A stretch of 47,401 nt of DNA from CAMEGH01 sp964513905 (GCA_964513905.1 CAZENS010000004.1:1-47401); one strand, 5' to 3'. Numbered from the stretch's first letter, positions 16,464 to 25,764 are shown. Translations and numbers: made by a program. The notes: generated by a model not told the origin, from the letters alone.

Positions 16464-18056
16464 ATGTCATTTCACACCAAGCAGCTACATGAACAGCGGA
16501 CCGGGGATATTAATCCGCGCTATATTGATAGTGTAGAGTTAACGCCGTCTCAAAAAATTGCGATAGATGTTGCCGAGAAGTATGTTAATGAAACGCAAAA
16601 CGAACGTAGCGAATTGATTGAGCACGCTCGTCGAACGGCGGATTTGGTGCATGTTTTTATTGGTGAAGATATGCCGAGTAAAGCAGTAGACGCTGCTTTG
16701 CTTCATGACATCGGAGATAGGGTGAACGGTGGTGATGCAAAGAAAAAGGGACCAGCGTCTGCTGCGCTCGTAAATTACTTAACAGATCCGTCTATTCAAG
16801 AAGAAGAGGCGCTTTATGTCGTATCGATTCTAAAAGATATGGTAACAATCGAAGACAGCGCCACGCAGTATCGTGAAGATGATGAGCACAAGATAGGACT
16901 GAACGAAAATGACCCTGATTTTTGGAGTAAGCAGACGCCATCTATTCCGCTTGATGCTATGTTTGAGATATCGCAGAATACCAATATTGAATCGGTATTG
17001 ATTAAATCTTGCGAAATCCTTGATAACTTACGCTACCCAGCAAAAACAGATTTAGCAACAATGCACGATATTTTAGAAGCAGAATCTTTCTACGCACCGT
17101 TTTGCGAAATTTTAGGATACGATGGCTTGGCTATGGAAATTCGGAGCTACGCTACACAGATTCGCATGATCAAGCAGGGGGAGGGTGAGCTTGTAAAAAA
17201 TGCAAATAGATTTTGTCAAGAAATGAGAAAACTTGGTCCTGAATCAGCCTTGAGTCTTTTTGTAGATAGTGAGGAAGATTTTGAGATATACGACGTTGTT
17301 AAAGAGTCGCAGTATGTTGATAAAAATTCACCAGGATTGAACGAGCATGTAGCGCTGGGCGAGTTTGTTCTGGACATTGAAGATGACGTCATAGTAAAGG
17401 GGAATTGGCGAATAAAAAGTGTCGGATCTCTTGTTAAAAAAATTACAAAGAAGTACGAGGCTGACAACGAGCGAGGAGGCTCCAGTGACCTTATTCCAAT
17501 GGATGTAGTTGGTATGACGGTCATTTCGGATGATATGGAAATGGTTGCCCGTGATTTTGCAGTTATGGCCGATAGGCTTGTGCGCAGCCAAACGATGCGG
17601 CCAAAGCCTGCTCCGTCTAAGGAGCGTGCGTTCATTGTGCAGGGTGATGCAGAGTATCGAGATATAATTTTCTCTAAGCTTAATCAAGAATTTATTGATG
17701 AGCAGGTCCAGTTTATTGAAAAGGACGCGGGGTATCGTGTATCTAAGTTTACGTTCTTAGGGGAGGACGAGATGCCTACAGAGGTGCAGTTTCTTACAAG
17801 GGACGATCGTCGAGATGGTAGGGTTGGCTCAACTGCTCACATTCTATTTAAAGCAGAGTCAAATGATGAAGCGCATACTGAGGACGACAAGAGGCGTTTT
17901 GCACGGCAGCTTGAGGCAATCTATCAAAGGAAAAGCCACATGAAAGAATGTGGCCAGGGTGGCCAAGTAATGATAAATAGGCAGTCTCGCATTCAGGGGC
18001 ATCAGATGTTGCAAAATATTGAAGGTATATATGAATTGTATGCGGGCCTGGAGTAG
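16464..18056 (+). CDS. RelA/SpoT-like protein with HD domain and diverged synthetase domain
   Basis: 530 aa. An N-terminal HD hydrolase-type domain has H54 (HARRTADLVHVF), H81-D82 (LLHDIGD) and a later IKSCEILDNLR that lines up with the RSH motif IKLADRLHNMR. A C-terminal region (about 310-490) follows the (p)ppGpp synthetase pattern: RIKSVGSLVKKI, then PMDVVGMTVI, AGYRVSKFTFLG and PTEVQFLTRDD...STAHILFKAE, comparable to RSH GYQSLHT...VEVQIRT...AAHW. Key positions are altered, so activity as synthetase, hydrolase or both is open. An insertion of about 85 residues separates the domains, and the TGS/ACT regulatory domains of long RSH are absent. Confidence 0.75.
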   Translation: MSFHTKQLHEQRTGDINPRYIDSVELTPSQKIAIDVAEKYVNETQNERSELIEHARRTADLVHVFIGEDMPSKAVDAALLHDIGDRVNGGDAKKKGPASAALVNYLTDPSIQEEEALYVVSILKDMVTIEDSATQYREDDEHKIGLNENDPDFWSKQTPSIPLDAMFEISQNTNIESVLIKSCEILDNLRYPAKTDLATMHDILEAESFYAPFCEILGYDGLAMEIRSYATQIRMIKQGEGELVKNANRFCQEMRKLGPESALSLFVDSEEDFEIYDVVKESQYVDKNSPGLNEHVALGEFVLDIEDDVIVKGNWRIKSVGSLVKKITKKYEADNERGGSSDLIPMDVVGMTVISDDMEMVARDFAVMADRLVRSQTMRPKPAPSKERAFIVQGDAEYRDIIFSKLNQEFIDEQVQFIEKDAGYRVSKFTFLGEDEMPTEVQFLTRDDRRDGRVGSTAHILFKAESNDEAHTEDDKRRFARQLEAIYQRKSHMKECGQGGQVMINRQSRIQGHQMLQNIEGIYELYAGLE

Positions 18057-18068
18057 GCAATAAAATGC

Positions 18069-18097
18069 TTGAATATTGACAATATTTGTGCTATAAT
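18069..18097 (+). promoter_or_regulatory. Promoter of orphan membrane-anchored gene
   Basis: TTGAAT (18069-18074), 17-nt spacer with a TGTGC end, TATAAT (18092-18097). A second TTGACA overlaps at 18076-18081. The leader is about 55 nt and contains AAAGGA before the ATG at 18160. Confidence 0.7.
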
Positions 18098-18159
18098 AGA
18101 AAAATAAGCATAATCAAAGAACAAAGTGTAAAAACACAGTTCAAAAAAAGGATACTGCC

Positions 18160-19050
18160 ATGAAAAACGAATTCAAAAAACAGGAATCTATGGAAGTTAG
18201 TGGCAGTAGGTATGATTATAGTGAGGATGAGAGAAGAAGGGGGAAGCGAGCAGTAGCGCTTGGGCTCATGGTGCTTGCGTCGATAGGTATTGGCGCAGGA
18301 TACTCTCGTCAGAAAGAGGTCGCGACTGCAAGCGAACAAAGTATTGGCTCTGAAGAGAGTGTGACTCCTGAGGCGTACGAAATTCAGACATCGCGCCCAG
18401 AGAATCAGCGCGTGGTTGAGCCTGTAGTTCCCGACAGAGAATTTGCTTTGACGGGAGAGAGGGCGAACTTGGCTGGTGAATATTTGAATAGTCGTCATGA
18501 GGAGCTAGCCGCCATAATTAATAATACTATCCTAAACTTAGAGAAGGATGGCTATGTGCGAGGCGCTTCCGACGTAAATGCATTAATTAACCCAACGCCA
18601 GCTTCGCGATCGATCGAGACAGTAGTGTCAAATCAGGCGGATCTAGCGGTGAACGATAGTGCGTACGGCGGTGCGCCGAAAGTTCATGTAACTAGAAAGT
18701 TGAAGCCAGGAGGTGACGTGATTCAGGTTGACCTAACGCAGCATGAGAATCTCGCCGAGGCTACAGACCCCGAGTTGGTCACTATTGAGTTGAAGATAAG
18801 CCGCTTAGGCGCTAAAGATAGAGATTTAATCGGTACGCTTTATGATATTGTACAAAATCCAGCATCTGATATAGAAGTAACTAAAGTGCATACTGCAGCA
18901 CAAGAAAACTCTCACTTGGTTGCCTATAATACAGATAAATTCTCGGCCAAAGATGTCGAAGGGGCGGTTGAGTTTACTTCAGAAGAAGATGTTCAGCGCT
19001 TTATCAACAACACTCTCGACGAAGCGGTGAGAATATCTGGCAGTTTGTAA
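18160..19050 (+). CDS. Orphan single-pass membrane protein
   Basis: 296 aa. A basic N-terminus (DERRRGKR) precedes one TM helix (about 30-48, AVALGLMVLASIGIGAGY), then an acidic/Ser/Glu-rich linker and a mixed alpha/beta domain (about 95-296). No Cys and no recognised motif. Shine-Dalgarno AAAGGA is near the ATG. I do not recognise the family. The C-terminal half (EFTSEEDVQRFINNTLDEAVRI) is probably a folded extracytoplasmic domain. Confidence 0.65.
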   Translation: MKNEFKKQESMEVSGSRYDYSEDERRRGKRAVALGLMVLASIGIGAGYSRQKEVATASEQSIGSEESVTPEAYEIQTSRPENQRVVEPVVPDREFALTGERANLAGEYLNSRHEELAAIINNTILNLEKDGYVRGASDVNALINPTPASRSIETVVSNQADLAVNDSAYGGAPKVHVTRKLKPGGDVIQVDLTQHENLAEATDPELVTIELKISRLGAKDRDLIGTLYDIVQNPASDIEVTKVHTAAQENSHLVAYNTDKFSAKDVEGAVEFTSEEDVQRFINNTLDEAVRISGSL

Positions 19051-19076
19051 AGCACTGTGCGGCATTGATGATTTGT

Positions 19077-19085
19077 TGATACAAT
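19077..19085 (+). promoter_or_regulatory. rnhA promoter, extended -10, leaderless
   Basis: TGATACAAT (TACAAT 19080-19085) ends 6 nt before the ATG at 19092, placing the predicted start of transcription at the A of ATG. Confidence 0.5.
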
Positions 19086-19091
19086 GAAGGT

Positions 19092-19514
19092 ATGATTATT
19101 TATCACACTGATGGTTCAGCCAGCCCAAATCCAGGCCCTGGGGGGTTTGCAGTTATAAAAAATATGAAGCCGCATATACTTGGCTCAGAAGATGGAGATA
19201 CGACAAATATTCGCATGGAAGGAAAAGCAATCATTGCCGCCCTAAAAGATGCGAAGGGTGGGCCGTGCGAAATTAGAACAGACAGTGAGTTTTGGATTAA
19301 CGTTATCACAAAATGGGCGCCTGGCTGGGAGTCGAAAGGTTGGAAGAAAAAAGGCGGCGAGATAAAGAACCTCGATATTGTGAAGGAAGTGTACGAGCTG
19401 CATAGTTCTTCGCAGGCGAAGCTTGTGTGGGTAAGAGGGCATGTTGGCACAGAAGGTAATGAGATGGCGGATGAATGGGCGAACAAAGCCCGAGAAGGTC
19501 ATCGAATAAAATAA
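19092..19514 (+). CDS. rnhA: Ribonuclease HI
   Basis: 140 aa. RNase H fold with the catalytic carboxylates in order: D7 (HTDGSASPNPGPGG), E43 (IRMEGKAIIAAL), D64 (IRTDSEFW) and the last Asp in GNEMADEWAN. RGHVGTEGNE is the usual motif before it. It degrades RNA in RNA-DNA hybrids. Monocistronic, with a promoter abutting the start codon. Confidence 0.93.
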   Translation: MIIYHTDGSASPNPGPGGFAVIKNMKPHILGSEDGDTTNIRMEGKAIIAALKDAKGGPCEIRTDSEFWINVITKWAPGWESKGWKKKGGEIKNLDIVKEVYELHSSSQAKLVWVRGHVGTEGNEMADEWANKAREGHRIK

Positions 19515-19594
19515 GCCTATAATTCTAGCTTGCATCACATGAGCCTCTGGTGGTACTATTCTAAAAATACGGCAGCATATAGAAAGGCTTATCT

Positions 19595-20206
19595 ATGTCA
19601 GACGAATCATATAACAAAAGATTTTCTCTCGATGATTATTATTGCGTTGAAAGGGAAGAGTACAACCCTAATTGTATTTGCGATGAGAAGAATACTATTG
19701 CGTTAGAGCTGACAGACCTTGTAGATAACTTAATCGATGACAGTAGCACCGATGTGCACTCGAGATACAACCTAGAAGACGACTCTTTGCGTCGATTTTC
19801 ACATGATGCCGAGGCCTTGTTTACGGGTGGACTTTCTATTTCTGAACGTCAATTCGCTCGTCGTTTGACTGCAGCGGAAGATGTGTATGGAGGGAGGCCG
19901 GTGTGGGAGCATCTCGGTGTTTCATACGGAAAGGAAATATTGCAGAATAGTGAGTTGTTGCACAGATATGACATCACTACGGCTATTAGTATTGGTGGCG
20001 TACGTCATGCGTTGTTGCGAAACTGGTATGTGCTGGAGCTATCTGGTGAGGAGCGATCTGTTTCAAAATCGGTAATATATAGCCCAGATGTGGTTCATGA
20101 CGGTGTAGTTCAGCGATACCTAACACCATTTGATGCAAGGCAGGCGATGCAGTCGCTAAAACGTATGAAGGCGGCGCTGAGAGAGCAGAAAAAAGAGGAT
20201 GAGTAA
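19595..20206 (+). CDS. Orphan soluble protein
   Basis: 203 aa, acidic, with no TM segment. Three Cys near the N-terminus (YYCVEREEYNPNCICDEK) could bind metal but do not form a recognised motif. AGAAAGG at 19581-19587 is the ribosome site for the ATG at 19595. It lies 5 nt upstream of a second orphan, so the two form an operon. I recognise no family. An alternative is remnants of a mobile or accessory module together with the next three genes. Confidence 0.6.
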   Translation: MSDESYNKRFSLDDYYCVEREEYNPNCICDEKNTIALELTDLVDNLIDDSSTDVHSRYNLEDDSLRRFSHDAEALFTGGLSISERQFARRLTAAEDVYGGRPVWEHLGVSYGKEILQNSELLHRYDITTAISIGGVRHALLRNWYVLELSGEERSVSKSVIYSPDVVHDGVVQRYLTPFDARQAMQSLKRMKAALREQKKEDE

Positions 20207-20211
20207 GAGAT

Positions 20212-20787
20212 ATGCGGTTTGATAGCGACATGGAAAGAAGTGTCGACCCAACAGTAGAGCAGGTAAGGCATTTGAGTGACATTATTATGAGCGCTGCAGT
20301 GGAGCGAAACAAGCTTAAGCCAAGTCATAGAATTGATAAGGCGTATGGCTTTATCGAAGAGCTGGACTACCCTCAAGATGAGATTGAGCATGACTTTTCG
20401 TTGCGAAAAAGGGTTGCAGTGCGTATGGCCAGGCATTTAATCGATATCCCTCCCGAAGGGGCCTATAGTGTGGGAGCAAAAAGCTGGAGTATGCGCATGG
20501 CAAATACAGACTATTACATAAAGGACGGTAGCGAGTGGATAGGCGCGCGAACGTGTATTTCACTGGAGTGGAGCGATGCTGATGTTCTGAAGGCGATTAG
20601 GACGTGTAGAGTCGTACCTTCCCCAGAGACTGAGGATATGAATAGTCAGGATGATATTTTTCTACATGATCCGATCGAATATATTAAATTTCAGACAATT
20701 AAGCATGATTATGAACAGCTAACTGCTGATGATGTCGATATAATAACGCAAGATACAAGAGAGTATCTTTCTTGCTTGCAGCGGTAG
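20212..20787 (+). CDS. Orphan soluble protein, second of pair
   Basis: 191 aa, no TM segment, no known motif seen. It begins 5 nt after the preceding orphan (ribosome site GAGTAAGAG overlapping that stop). Regions such as ERNKLKPSHRIDKAYGFIEELDYP and WSDADVLKAIRTCRVVPSPE look like a folded domain. Function not inferable. Its tight coupling with the upstream gene suggests the products work together. Confidence 0.6.
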   Translation: MRFDSDMERSVDPTVEQVRHLSDIIMSAAVERNKLKPSHRIDKAYGFIEELDYPQDEIEHDFSLRKRVAVRMARHLIDIPPEGAYSVGAKSWSMRMANTDYYIKDGSEWIGARTCISLEWSDADVLKAIRTCRVVPSPETEDMNSQDDIFLHDPIEYIKFQTIKHDYEQLTADDVDIITQDTREYLSCLQR

Positions 20788-20814
20788 GTCGTTATAGCGA
20801 TACACTTGCTGGTT

Positions 20815-20823
20815 TGCTACAAT
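20815..20823 (+). promoter_or_regulatory. Promoter of KwaB-like/PIF1 pair
   Basis: Extended -10 TGCTACAAT (TACAAT 20818-20823), no strong -35. The leader of about 24 nt ends in AGGGG (20843-20847), a good Shine-Dalgarno for the ATG at 20853. Confidence 0.5.
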
Positions 20824-20852
20824 AAGTAGCAGATATTTAAATAGGGGACAGT

Positions 20853-21881
20853 ATGAACGATCAGAACGAAACGACTGAAGATAGTGCTATTGAGACAAAA
20901 AATATTGATACAAAAAATGAATCAACTGACATATTCTTATGGGCAAATAATATTGATGCAGTGAAGAATGAGTTAGACGTTGAGTTCTTTCTATTCAATA
21001 AAAATTACACTCCCTACAGTACCAACTTTGCTTCAGAATTAAATGCGCAAATTAAGCCACTTTTTTTATTTGACATCATTGGATTTGTTACGATGGGTGC
21101 GGGAACTGGACTTTCTGTTCGAGACTATGAACTATCTGATGGCGAAGAGAATGTCCTTCTAAGAACAGATTTACCAAAGGTTGGTCGTGCGGAAACGCTT
21201 ATTCATTTAATTGAGCATGAGCGACATGACATTGTGGAATTTAGCGAAGAAGAGCATGAGTTTAAGCGTATCAAGGGTATTGTTGCTCGATTTACGCTAA
21301 AAGATGATCCTAAGCGAACATTTTACGCAATCAAGGCGATACAGCAAAGTAACGTCCTAAAGGGCGCAACCGCCTGGGAATTCCGTGAAGGAAAGTTTGA
21401 AAGCTTTAAAGCCGAGGTTGGAATTAAATTGCCGACCGACAACCAGGTTTTAATTATCGACAAGGATATATTTGTATTTAATCAAAGTAAGTTTGAGCGC
21501 CTATTTAATTACGATTATAAAAAGCAGGCAATTGCCGATGCTCGAGTGGCGGATATTGAGAAAGAATATAAACTAAGCTTTCCAGATGGAATGACACTAC
21601 ATGATTTAGTGAAGGATAGAAAAAAAGTTATCAATAAATTACAGAAGCTCGAAGTAGGCGGTGTTACACAAGAACAAGCGGTTGAGTATGCTGATGAAAT
21701 GCAACTTGATTTGATGACAGACGACGCCGGGGCGATTATTATTATGGATGGAAATGATCTTGACACGTTTGTAAATCTAATCAACGAAGATTACATTACT
21801 AGTCAAATAACAGGTAAGCGCTACGAAATTAAAAGCAAAAAACTCCTGGATGACCCAGAGGGCGAGCCGCCGCGAGGATAG
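20853..21881 (+). CDS. KwaB-like (DUF4868) protein, possible anti-phage factor
   Basis: 342 aa, soluble. The middle and C-terminal parts read like the DUF4868 family of Kiwa component KwaB: a RFTLKDDPKRTFYAIKAIQ strand region, then NQVLIIDKDIFVFNQSKFERLFNYDYKKQ. A helical segment with DLVKDRKKVINKLQKLE and a C-terminal DDAGAIIIMDGNDLDTFVNLINEDYI follow. KwaB binds phage-associated DNA-processing complexes in Kiwa and normally pairs with the membrane protein KwaA. No KwaA-like four-TM gene is adjacent here; a PIF1-like helicase follows after 15 nt. Family assignment is by recalled pattern only. Confidence 0.55.
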   Translation: MNDQNETTEDSAIETKNIDTKNESTDIFLWANNIDAVKNELDVEFFLFNKNYTPYSTNFASELNAQIKPLFLFDIIGFVTMGAGTGLSVRDYELSDGEENVLLRTDLPKVGRAETLIHLIEHERHDIVEFSEEEHEFKRIKGIVARFTLKDDPKRTFYAIKAIQQSNVLKGATAWEFREGKFESFKAEVGIKLPTDNQVLIIDKDIFVFNQSKFERLFNYDYKKQAIADARVADIEKEYKLSFPDGMTLHDLVKDRKKVINKLQKLEVGGVTQEQAVEYADEMQLDLMTDDAGAIIIMDGNDLDTFVNLINEDYITSQITGKRYEIKSKKLLDDPEGEPPRG

Positions 21882-21896
21882 GCGATAGGCTGTGGT

Positions 21897-23432
21897 ATGG
21901 ATCAAGCCTTAGCGCTCGAGATTTTGCTTTCTGGCGAGAACGCCTTATTAACTGGTCCCGCTGGATCGGGCAAGACATACTTGCTTAATTCGTTTATTTC
22001 GTATGCTAAGCAAGATGGAAAGCACGTTTCGGTTACTGCTACAACAGGGCTGGCAGCAACTCACCTGGGCGGTAATACGATTCATAGCTGGAGCGGTATA
22101 GGTGTTCACGATATTTTACCGGGTGGTTTTGCGGATCATTTAAGTAAGTCGCGTCGAGAAATTATCGAAAAAACAGACGTGCTTATTATAGACGAGATTA
22201 GTATGCTTCATGATTTTAGGCTAGATATGATTGACGAAGCGTGTCGGCTAGTTCGACGAAAAGACGAGCCGTTTGGTGGTATTCAAATTGTTATGAGCGG
22301 AGATTTCTTTCAGTTGCCTCCGGTAAATCGTCCAAACTCTCGAAATGGTGGATTTGTAGTACATAGCAATATTTGGGCTGAAGTTGACCCGGTGATTTTG
22401 TATCTAGAGGAGCAGTATCGTCAAGATGATGAAGCATTGCTCGATATTCTTAGTGCCTTGCGAGCAGATGATGTTCGGCGACACCATGCTGAACAACTGC
22501 TGCAAAGAGCTGAAGTTTCGCCGCATAGTGAAGATATTACCGAACTACATACTGTTAACGTTGACGTGGATACGATCAACACGTCACGGCTACAAGAGAT
22601 ACCGGGTGAAGAGAAGATCTATACGCAAGTAACGACAGGTGCGCAAAATTATGTAGATAATTTACAGCGATCAGTACTCGTTCCACCAGAGTTAGTTCTA
22701 AAACAGGGTGCATTAGTTATGGCAGTCAAGAACTCTCCTACAAAGTCATATGTAAATGGCAGTATTGGTACGGTGGTTGGGTTTGAATCGGGAACAGAAT
22801 ATCCGGTTGTTGAGTATAAAAACGGGCGAACGCTTACGATGACGCCAGAGAGCTGGGAGCTTAGAGATGGCGATAAAAAACGTGCGAGTATTAGTCAGAT
22901 TCCGTTACGATTAGCGTGGGCGATTACTGTACATAAAAGTCAGGGAATGACGCTCGATGCTGCGATTATTGATCTTAGAAAATCGTTTGTGCCTGGAATG
23001 GGGTATGTTGCGTTGAGTCGTGTGAAGCGCCTTGATGACCTTTATTTGTACGGTATAAACCGAATGGCGCTTCAAATTAGTGACGATGCAATTGCGATCG
23101 ATGACGTTCTGCGAAAGAAGTCCACCGAGGCTACTAAGCGTTTTTCTCATTTACAAAAAAAGGCGCAAGAACGTTCACGGAGCCGAGACATTGTTGATGG
23201 TAAGAAGAGGAAAGCTCCTAAGGGCGGAAACTGGGCAGAAAAGATTGAAAAGATGCGTGAGACCTACCCAAATGCGTATCGTCCGTGGCATAAACACGAT
23301 GATGAAACGGTAAAGCAGGATTTTTTGAACGGTGTTGATATCGCAACAATTGCAAAAAAGCTTGGCAGGCACGAAGGTTCGATAAAAAAACGGCTCGAAA
23401 AACATTTTGGAGAAGATAGCGTTAGCGCCTAG
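21897..23432 (+). CDS. PIF1-like superfamily 1B DNA helicase with C-terminal HTH
   Basis: 511 aa. Walker A GPAGSGKT (20-27), motif Ia TATTGLAATHLGGNTIHSW, Walker B VLIIDEISML, motif III MSGDFFQLPPV, and C-terminal motifs AWAITVHKSQGMTLDAAIIDL and GYVALSRVKRLDDLYL. These are the PIF1/RecD2 family hallmarks, a 5'-3' DNA helicase. A basic tail ends in a helix-turn-helix-like segment (DIATIAKKLGRHEGSIKKRLEKH, about 478-500). It lies 15 nt after the KwaB-like gene, so the two are probably co-transcribed. PIF1 helicases occur both as housekeeping genes and in defence loci. Confidence 0.88.
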   Translation: MDQALALEILLSGENALLTGPAGSGKTYLLNSFISYAKQDGKHVSVTATTGLAATHLGGNTIHSWSGIGVHDILPGGFADHLSKSRREIIEKTDVLIIDEISMLHDFRLDMIDEACRLVRRKDEPFGGIQIVMSGDFFQLPPVNRPNSRNGGFVVHSNIWAEVDPVILYLEEQYRQDDEALLDILSALRADDVRRHHAEQLLQRAEVSPHSEDITELHTVNVDVDTINTSRLQEIPGEEKIYTQVTTGAQNYVDNLQRSVLVPPELVLKQGALVMAVKNSPTKSYVNGSIGTVVGFESGTEYPVVEYKNGRTLTMTPESWELRDGDKKRASISQIPLRLAWAITVHKSQGMTLDAAIIDLRKSFVPGMGYVALSRVKRLDDLYLYGINRMALQISDDAIAIDDVLRKKSTEATKRFSHLQKKAQERSRSRDIVDGKKRKAPKGGNWAEKIEKMRETYPNAYRPWHKHDDETVKQDFLNGVDIATIAKKLGRHEGSIKKRLEKHFGEDSVSA

Positions 23433-23443
23433 CAGTTAGCTCA

Positions 23444-23472
23444 TTTGGATGAGCGTGCATTTACGATATAAT
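23444..23472 (+). promoter_or_regulatory. Promoter of GH1 gene, leaderless
   Basis: TTTGGA (23444-23449), 17-nt spacer, TATAAT (23467-23472), 7 nt to the ATG at 23480. Confidence 0.6.
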
Positions 23473-23479
23473 AATAGAT

Positions 23480-24742
23480 ATGCAGAAAAGACCGAATTTA
23501 AAGTTTCCAAAAAGCTTTTTGTGGGGAGCAGCAACAAGCGCGCATCAAGTGGAGGGCGGAAACCATAATCAATGGACTGTTTGGGAGCAAGAAAACGCTA
23601 AATCGCTAGCAACACAAGCCTCGCATCAGTACGATGATTTGCCTAGTTGGCCAAGTAATAAGCGACTTGCTATGACGCCAGCAAACTACATTTCTGCTCG
23701 AGCATCTGATCATTATCGACGCTACAAAGAGGATTTTTCTTTGTTAGAAAAGATGAATATGAATGCGTATCGATTTAGTATCGAGTGGTCTCGCATTGAA
23801 CCTGAAGAGGGTTCGTGGAATGCAGAGGAAATTGCTCACTATAAAGAATACATTATCGAGTTGAAGCGTCGTAAGATTGAGCCTGTTGTAACTTTGTTCC
23901 ATTTTACACTTCCGGTGTGGTTTTCTGACATGGGCGCATTTGAAAAGAGAAGAAACGTAAAGTATTTTACGCGTTTTGTAGAAAAAATTATGACAGAGCT
24001 AGGCTCGCATATACGATATGTGATTACTGTTAATGAGCCGAGCGTGTATGCATCGGAGAGTTATCGACAGGGGGTGTGGCCGCCAAATGTTCAAAGTTCT
24101 TGGAGGGAATTTTTGGTACTTCGTAATTTAGCGTATGCACATAATATGGCCGCAAAATCAATAAAATCTATCCAAGCACGAGCAAAAGTTTCGGTTGCAC
24201 ATAATTCCACGTATACCTATGCGGGTGATGATGCGATATTGAGCCGCTTTACCGCAACCTTGGTTCAGTGGTTCGGAGATGACTATTTTTTGCGTAAAGT
24301 GATAAAAAGATGCGACTTTTTAGGAGTTAATTATTACTTTAGTAACCGTGTGTATGGATATCGCATCCACAACCCAAACCATACCGTGTCTGATATGGGT
24401 TGGGATATGTCGCCAGAAAATATTGAATATATGTTGATTCGCCTGTGGGATAAATATCAGCTGCCAATTATGATAACCGAGAATGGGCTCGCCGATCAAT
24501 CAGATGAAATGCGTAAGCAGTGGCTTGTAAAAACTATTACTGGAATGCAGAATGCTATGGAATCAGGCGTAAAGTTGATTGGGTATATGCACTGGAGCCT
24601 GTTAGATAATTTCGAGTGGACGTACGGACGGTGGCCGCGATTTGGACTCGCATCGGTAAACTATCGTAATCAAGAGCGAACTCTTCGCTCAAGCGCTGTT
24701 TGGTTTGGAAAAGTTATAAATCACATAAGGAAAAAGAAGTAA
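23480..24742 (+). CDS. Family 1 glycoside hydrolase (beta-glucosidase/6-phospho-beta-glucosidase type)
   Basis: 420 aa, the normal GH1 length. The N-terminal signature FPKSFLWGAATSAHQVEGG is followed by the acid/base Glu186 in VNEPSVYA, nucleophile Glu334 in ITENGLAD, and HWSLLDNFEWTYG near the C-terminus. No signal peptide, so it is cytoplasmic. It hydrolyses beta-linked glycosides; the exact sugar cannot be told. Its TAA stop overlaps the ATG of yvcK by one base, so the two are co-translated, linking sugar use to a cell-wall/carbon-flux factor. Confidence 0.93.
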   Translation: MQKRPNLKFPKSFLWGAATSAHQVEGGNHNQWTVWEQENAKSLATQASHQYDDLPSWPSNKRLAMTPANYISARASDHYRRYKEDFSLLEKMNMNAYRFSIEWSRIEPEEGSWNAEEIAHYKEYIIELKRRKIEPVVTLFHFTLPVWFSDMGAFEKRRNVKYFTRFVEKIMTELGSHIRYVITVNEPSVYASESYRQGVWPPNVQSSWREFLVLRNLAYAHNMAAKSIKSIQARAKVSVAHNSTYTYAGDDAILSRFTATLVQWFGDDYFLRKVIKRCDFLGVNYYFSNRVYGYRIHNPNHTVSDMGWDMSPENIEYMLIRLWDKYQLPIMITENGLADQSDEMRKQWLVKTITGMQNAMESGVKLIGYMHWSLLDNFEWTYGRWPRFGLASVNYRNQERTLRSSAVWFGKVINHIRKKK

Positions 24743-25764
24743 TGCAGAATGATATATTTTCACGATCGACCGACGTCAGAATCGCGGTTATTGGTGGTGG
24801 AACGGGTAGTTTTACGGTCCTATCTGGCCTAAAGAATTATACAAGAAAAATTGTAGCGTTGGTGAATATGGCAGATGATGGCGGTAGTACCGGAAAGCTA
24901 CGAGATGAACTTGGTGCATTACCTCCGGGGGATGTGAGACAATGTTTGGTCGCGCTTAGTCGCACTCCTGAACTACGAGACTTATTTAATTACAGGTTTT
25001 CAGGTGGAAGCTTGGATGGCCATGCTTTTGGAAATTTATTTTTATCAGCACTAGAAAAAATGACTGGAGATTTTGGCAAGGCGGTTGAGCTGGCGAGCGA
25101 AGTACTAAACATTGCTGGAGTTGTTGAACCGACAACGCTGAGTAACGTGAAGTTAGGGCTGCGCGATAGTGAGCATGGTGACGTGGTTGGCGAGTTTACG
25201 ATTGCACATCGAAAATTCACCGAGTCTCGTCCGGATTTATTCTTAACACCTGAGCCAGAGGTGAATCCTCGCGCTATTCAGGCGATAGAAGAAGCAGATA
25301 TTGTAGTGATAGCTCCTGGGAACCTATATGGCAGCCTTGCGCCAGCGTTGCTCGTTCCGGGTATCGGTGAGGCGCTTGCGCGAGCGAGGGGAGTGAAGGT
25401 GTACGTTTGCAATCTTGTTACAAAGCCTGGGCAAACAGATGATTTTGATGTTGTAGATTTTGCCGAAGAAATTGAACGAATGGCAGGCGTGCAGTTTATT
25501 GATACGGTTTTATATAATACTGAACAGCCGGATAAAAAGCTGTTAAAAAAATATGCTAAAGAGGGAGAGGTGAGCGTAGGGGTGAGTAGTGCACGAATGG
25601 AGTCTGCGCGATTCACTTTACTAGGCGCGAATTTACTTTCAGGTGAGATTTGGCAGAACACGAATGAGAGCGATCCAATAGCAGCAGCTCGGACGTTGAT
25701 TAGACACGACCCAGACGCTGTTGCGAAGGCAGTTATTGGCGTGTATCGGTCTAGTAGGCAGTAA
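24742..25764 (+). CDS. yvcK: YvcK/GlmR-type gluconeogenesis factor (CofD-like)
   Basis: 340 aa from the ATG overlapping the GH1 stop; the 14 earlier in-frame codons lie within GH1. AAGGAAAAAG supplies the ribosome site. The family pattern is clear: IAVIGGGTGSFTVLSGLK, VNMADDGGSTGKLRDELGALPPGDVRQCLVAL, HAFGNLFLSAL, VVIAPGNLYGSLAPALLV. YvcK binds UDP-sugars and adjusts carbon flow into peptidoglycan precursors in Gram-positives. It sits just upstream of the mraZ-murG cluster, consistent with cell-wall control. Confidence 0.93.
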   Translation: MQNDIFSRSTDVRIAVIGGGTGSFTVLSGLKNYTRKIVALVNMADDGGSTGKLRDELGALPPGDVRQCLVALSRTPELRDLFNYRFSGGSLDGHAFGNLFLSALEKMTGDFGKAVELASEVLNIAGVVEPTTLSNVKLGLRDSEHGDVVGEFTIAHRKFTESRPDLFLTPEPEVNPRAIQAIEEADIVVIAPGNLYGSLAPALLVPGIGEALARARGVKVYVCNLVTKPGQTDDFDVVDFAEEIERMAGVQFIDTVLYNTEQPDKKLLKKYAKEGEVSVGVSSARMESARFTLLGANLLSGEIWQNTNESDPIAAARTLIRHDPDAVAKAVIGVYRSSRQ

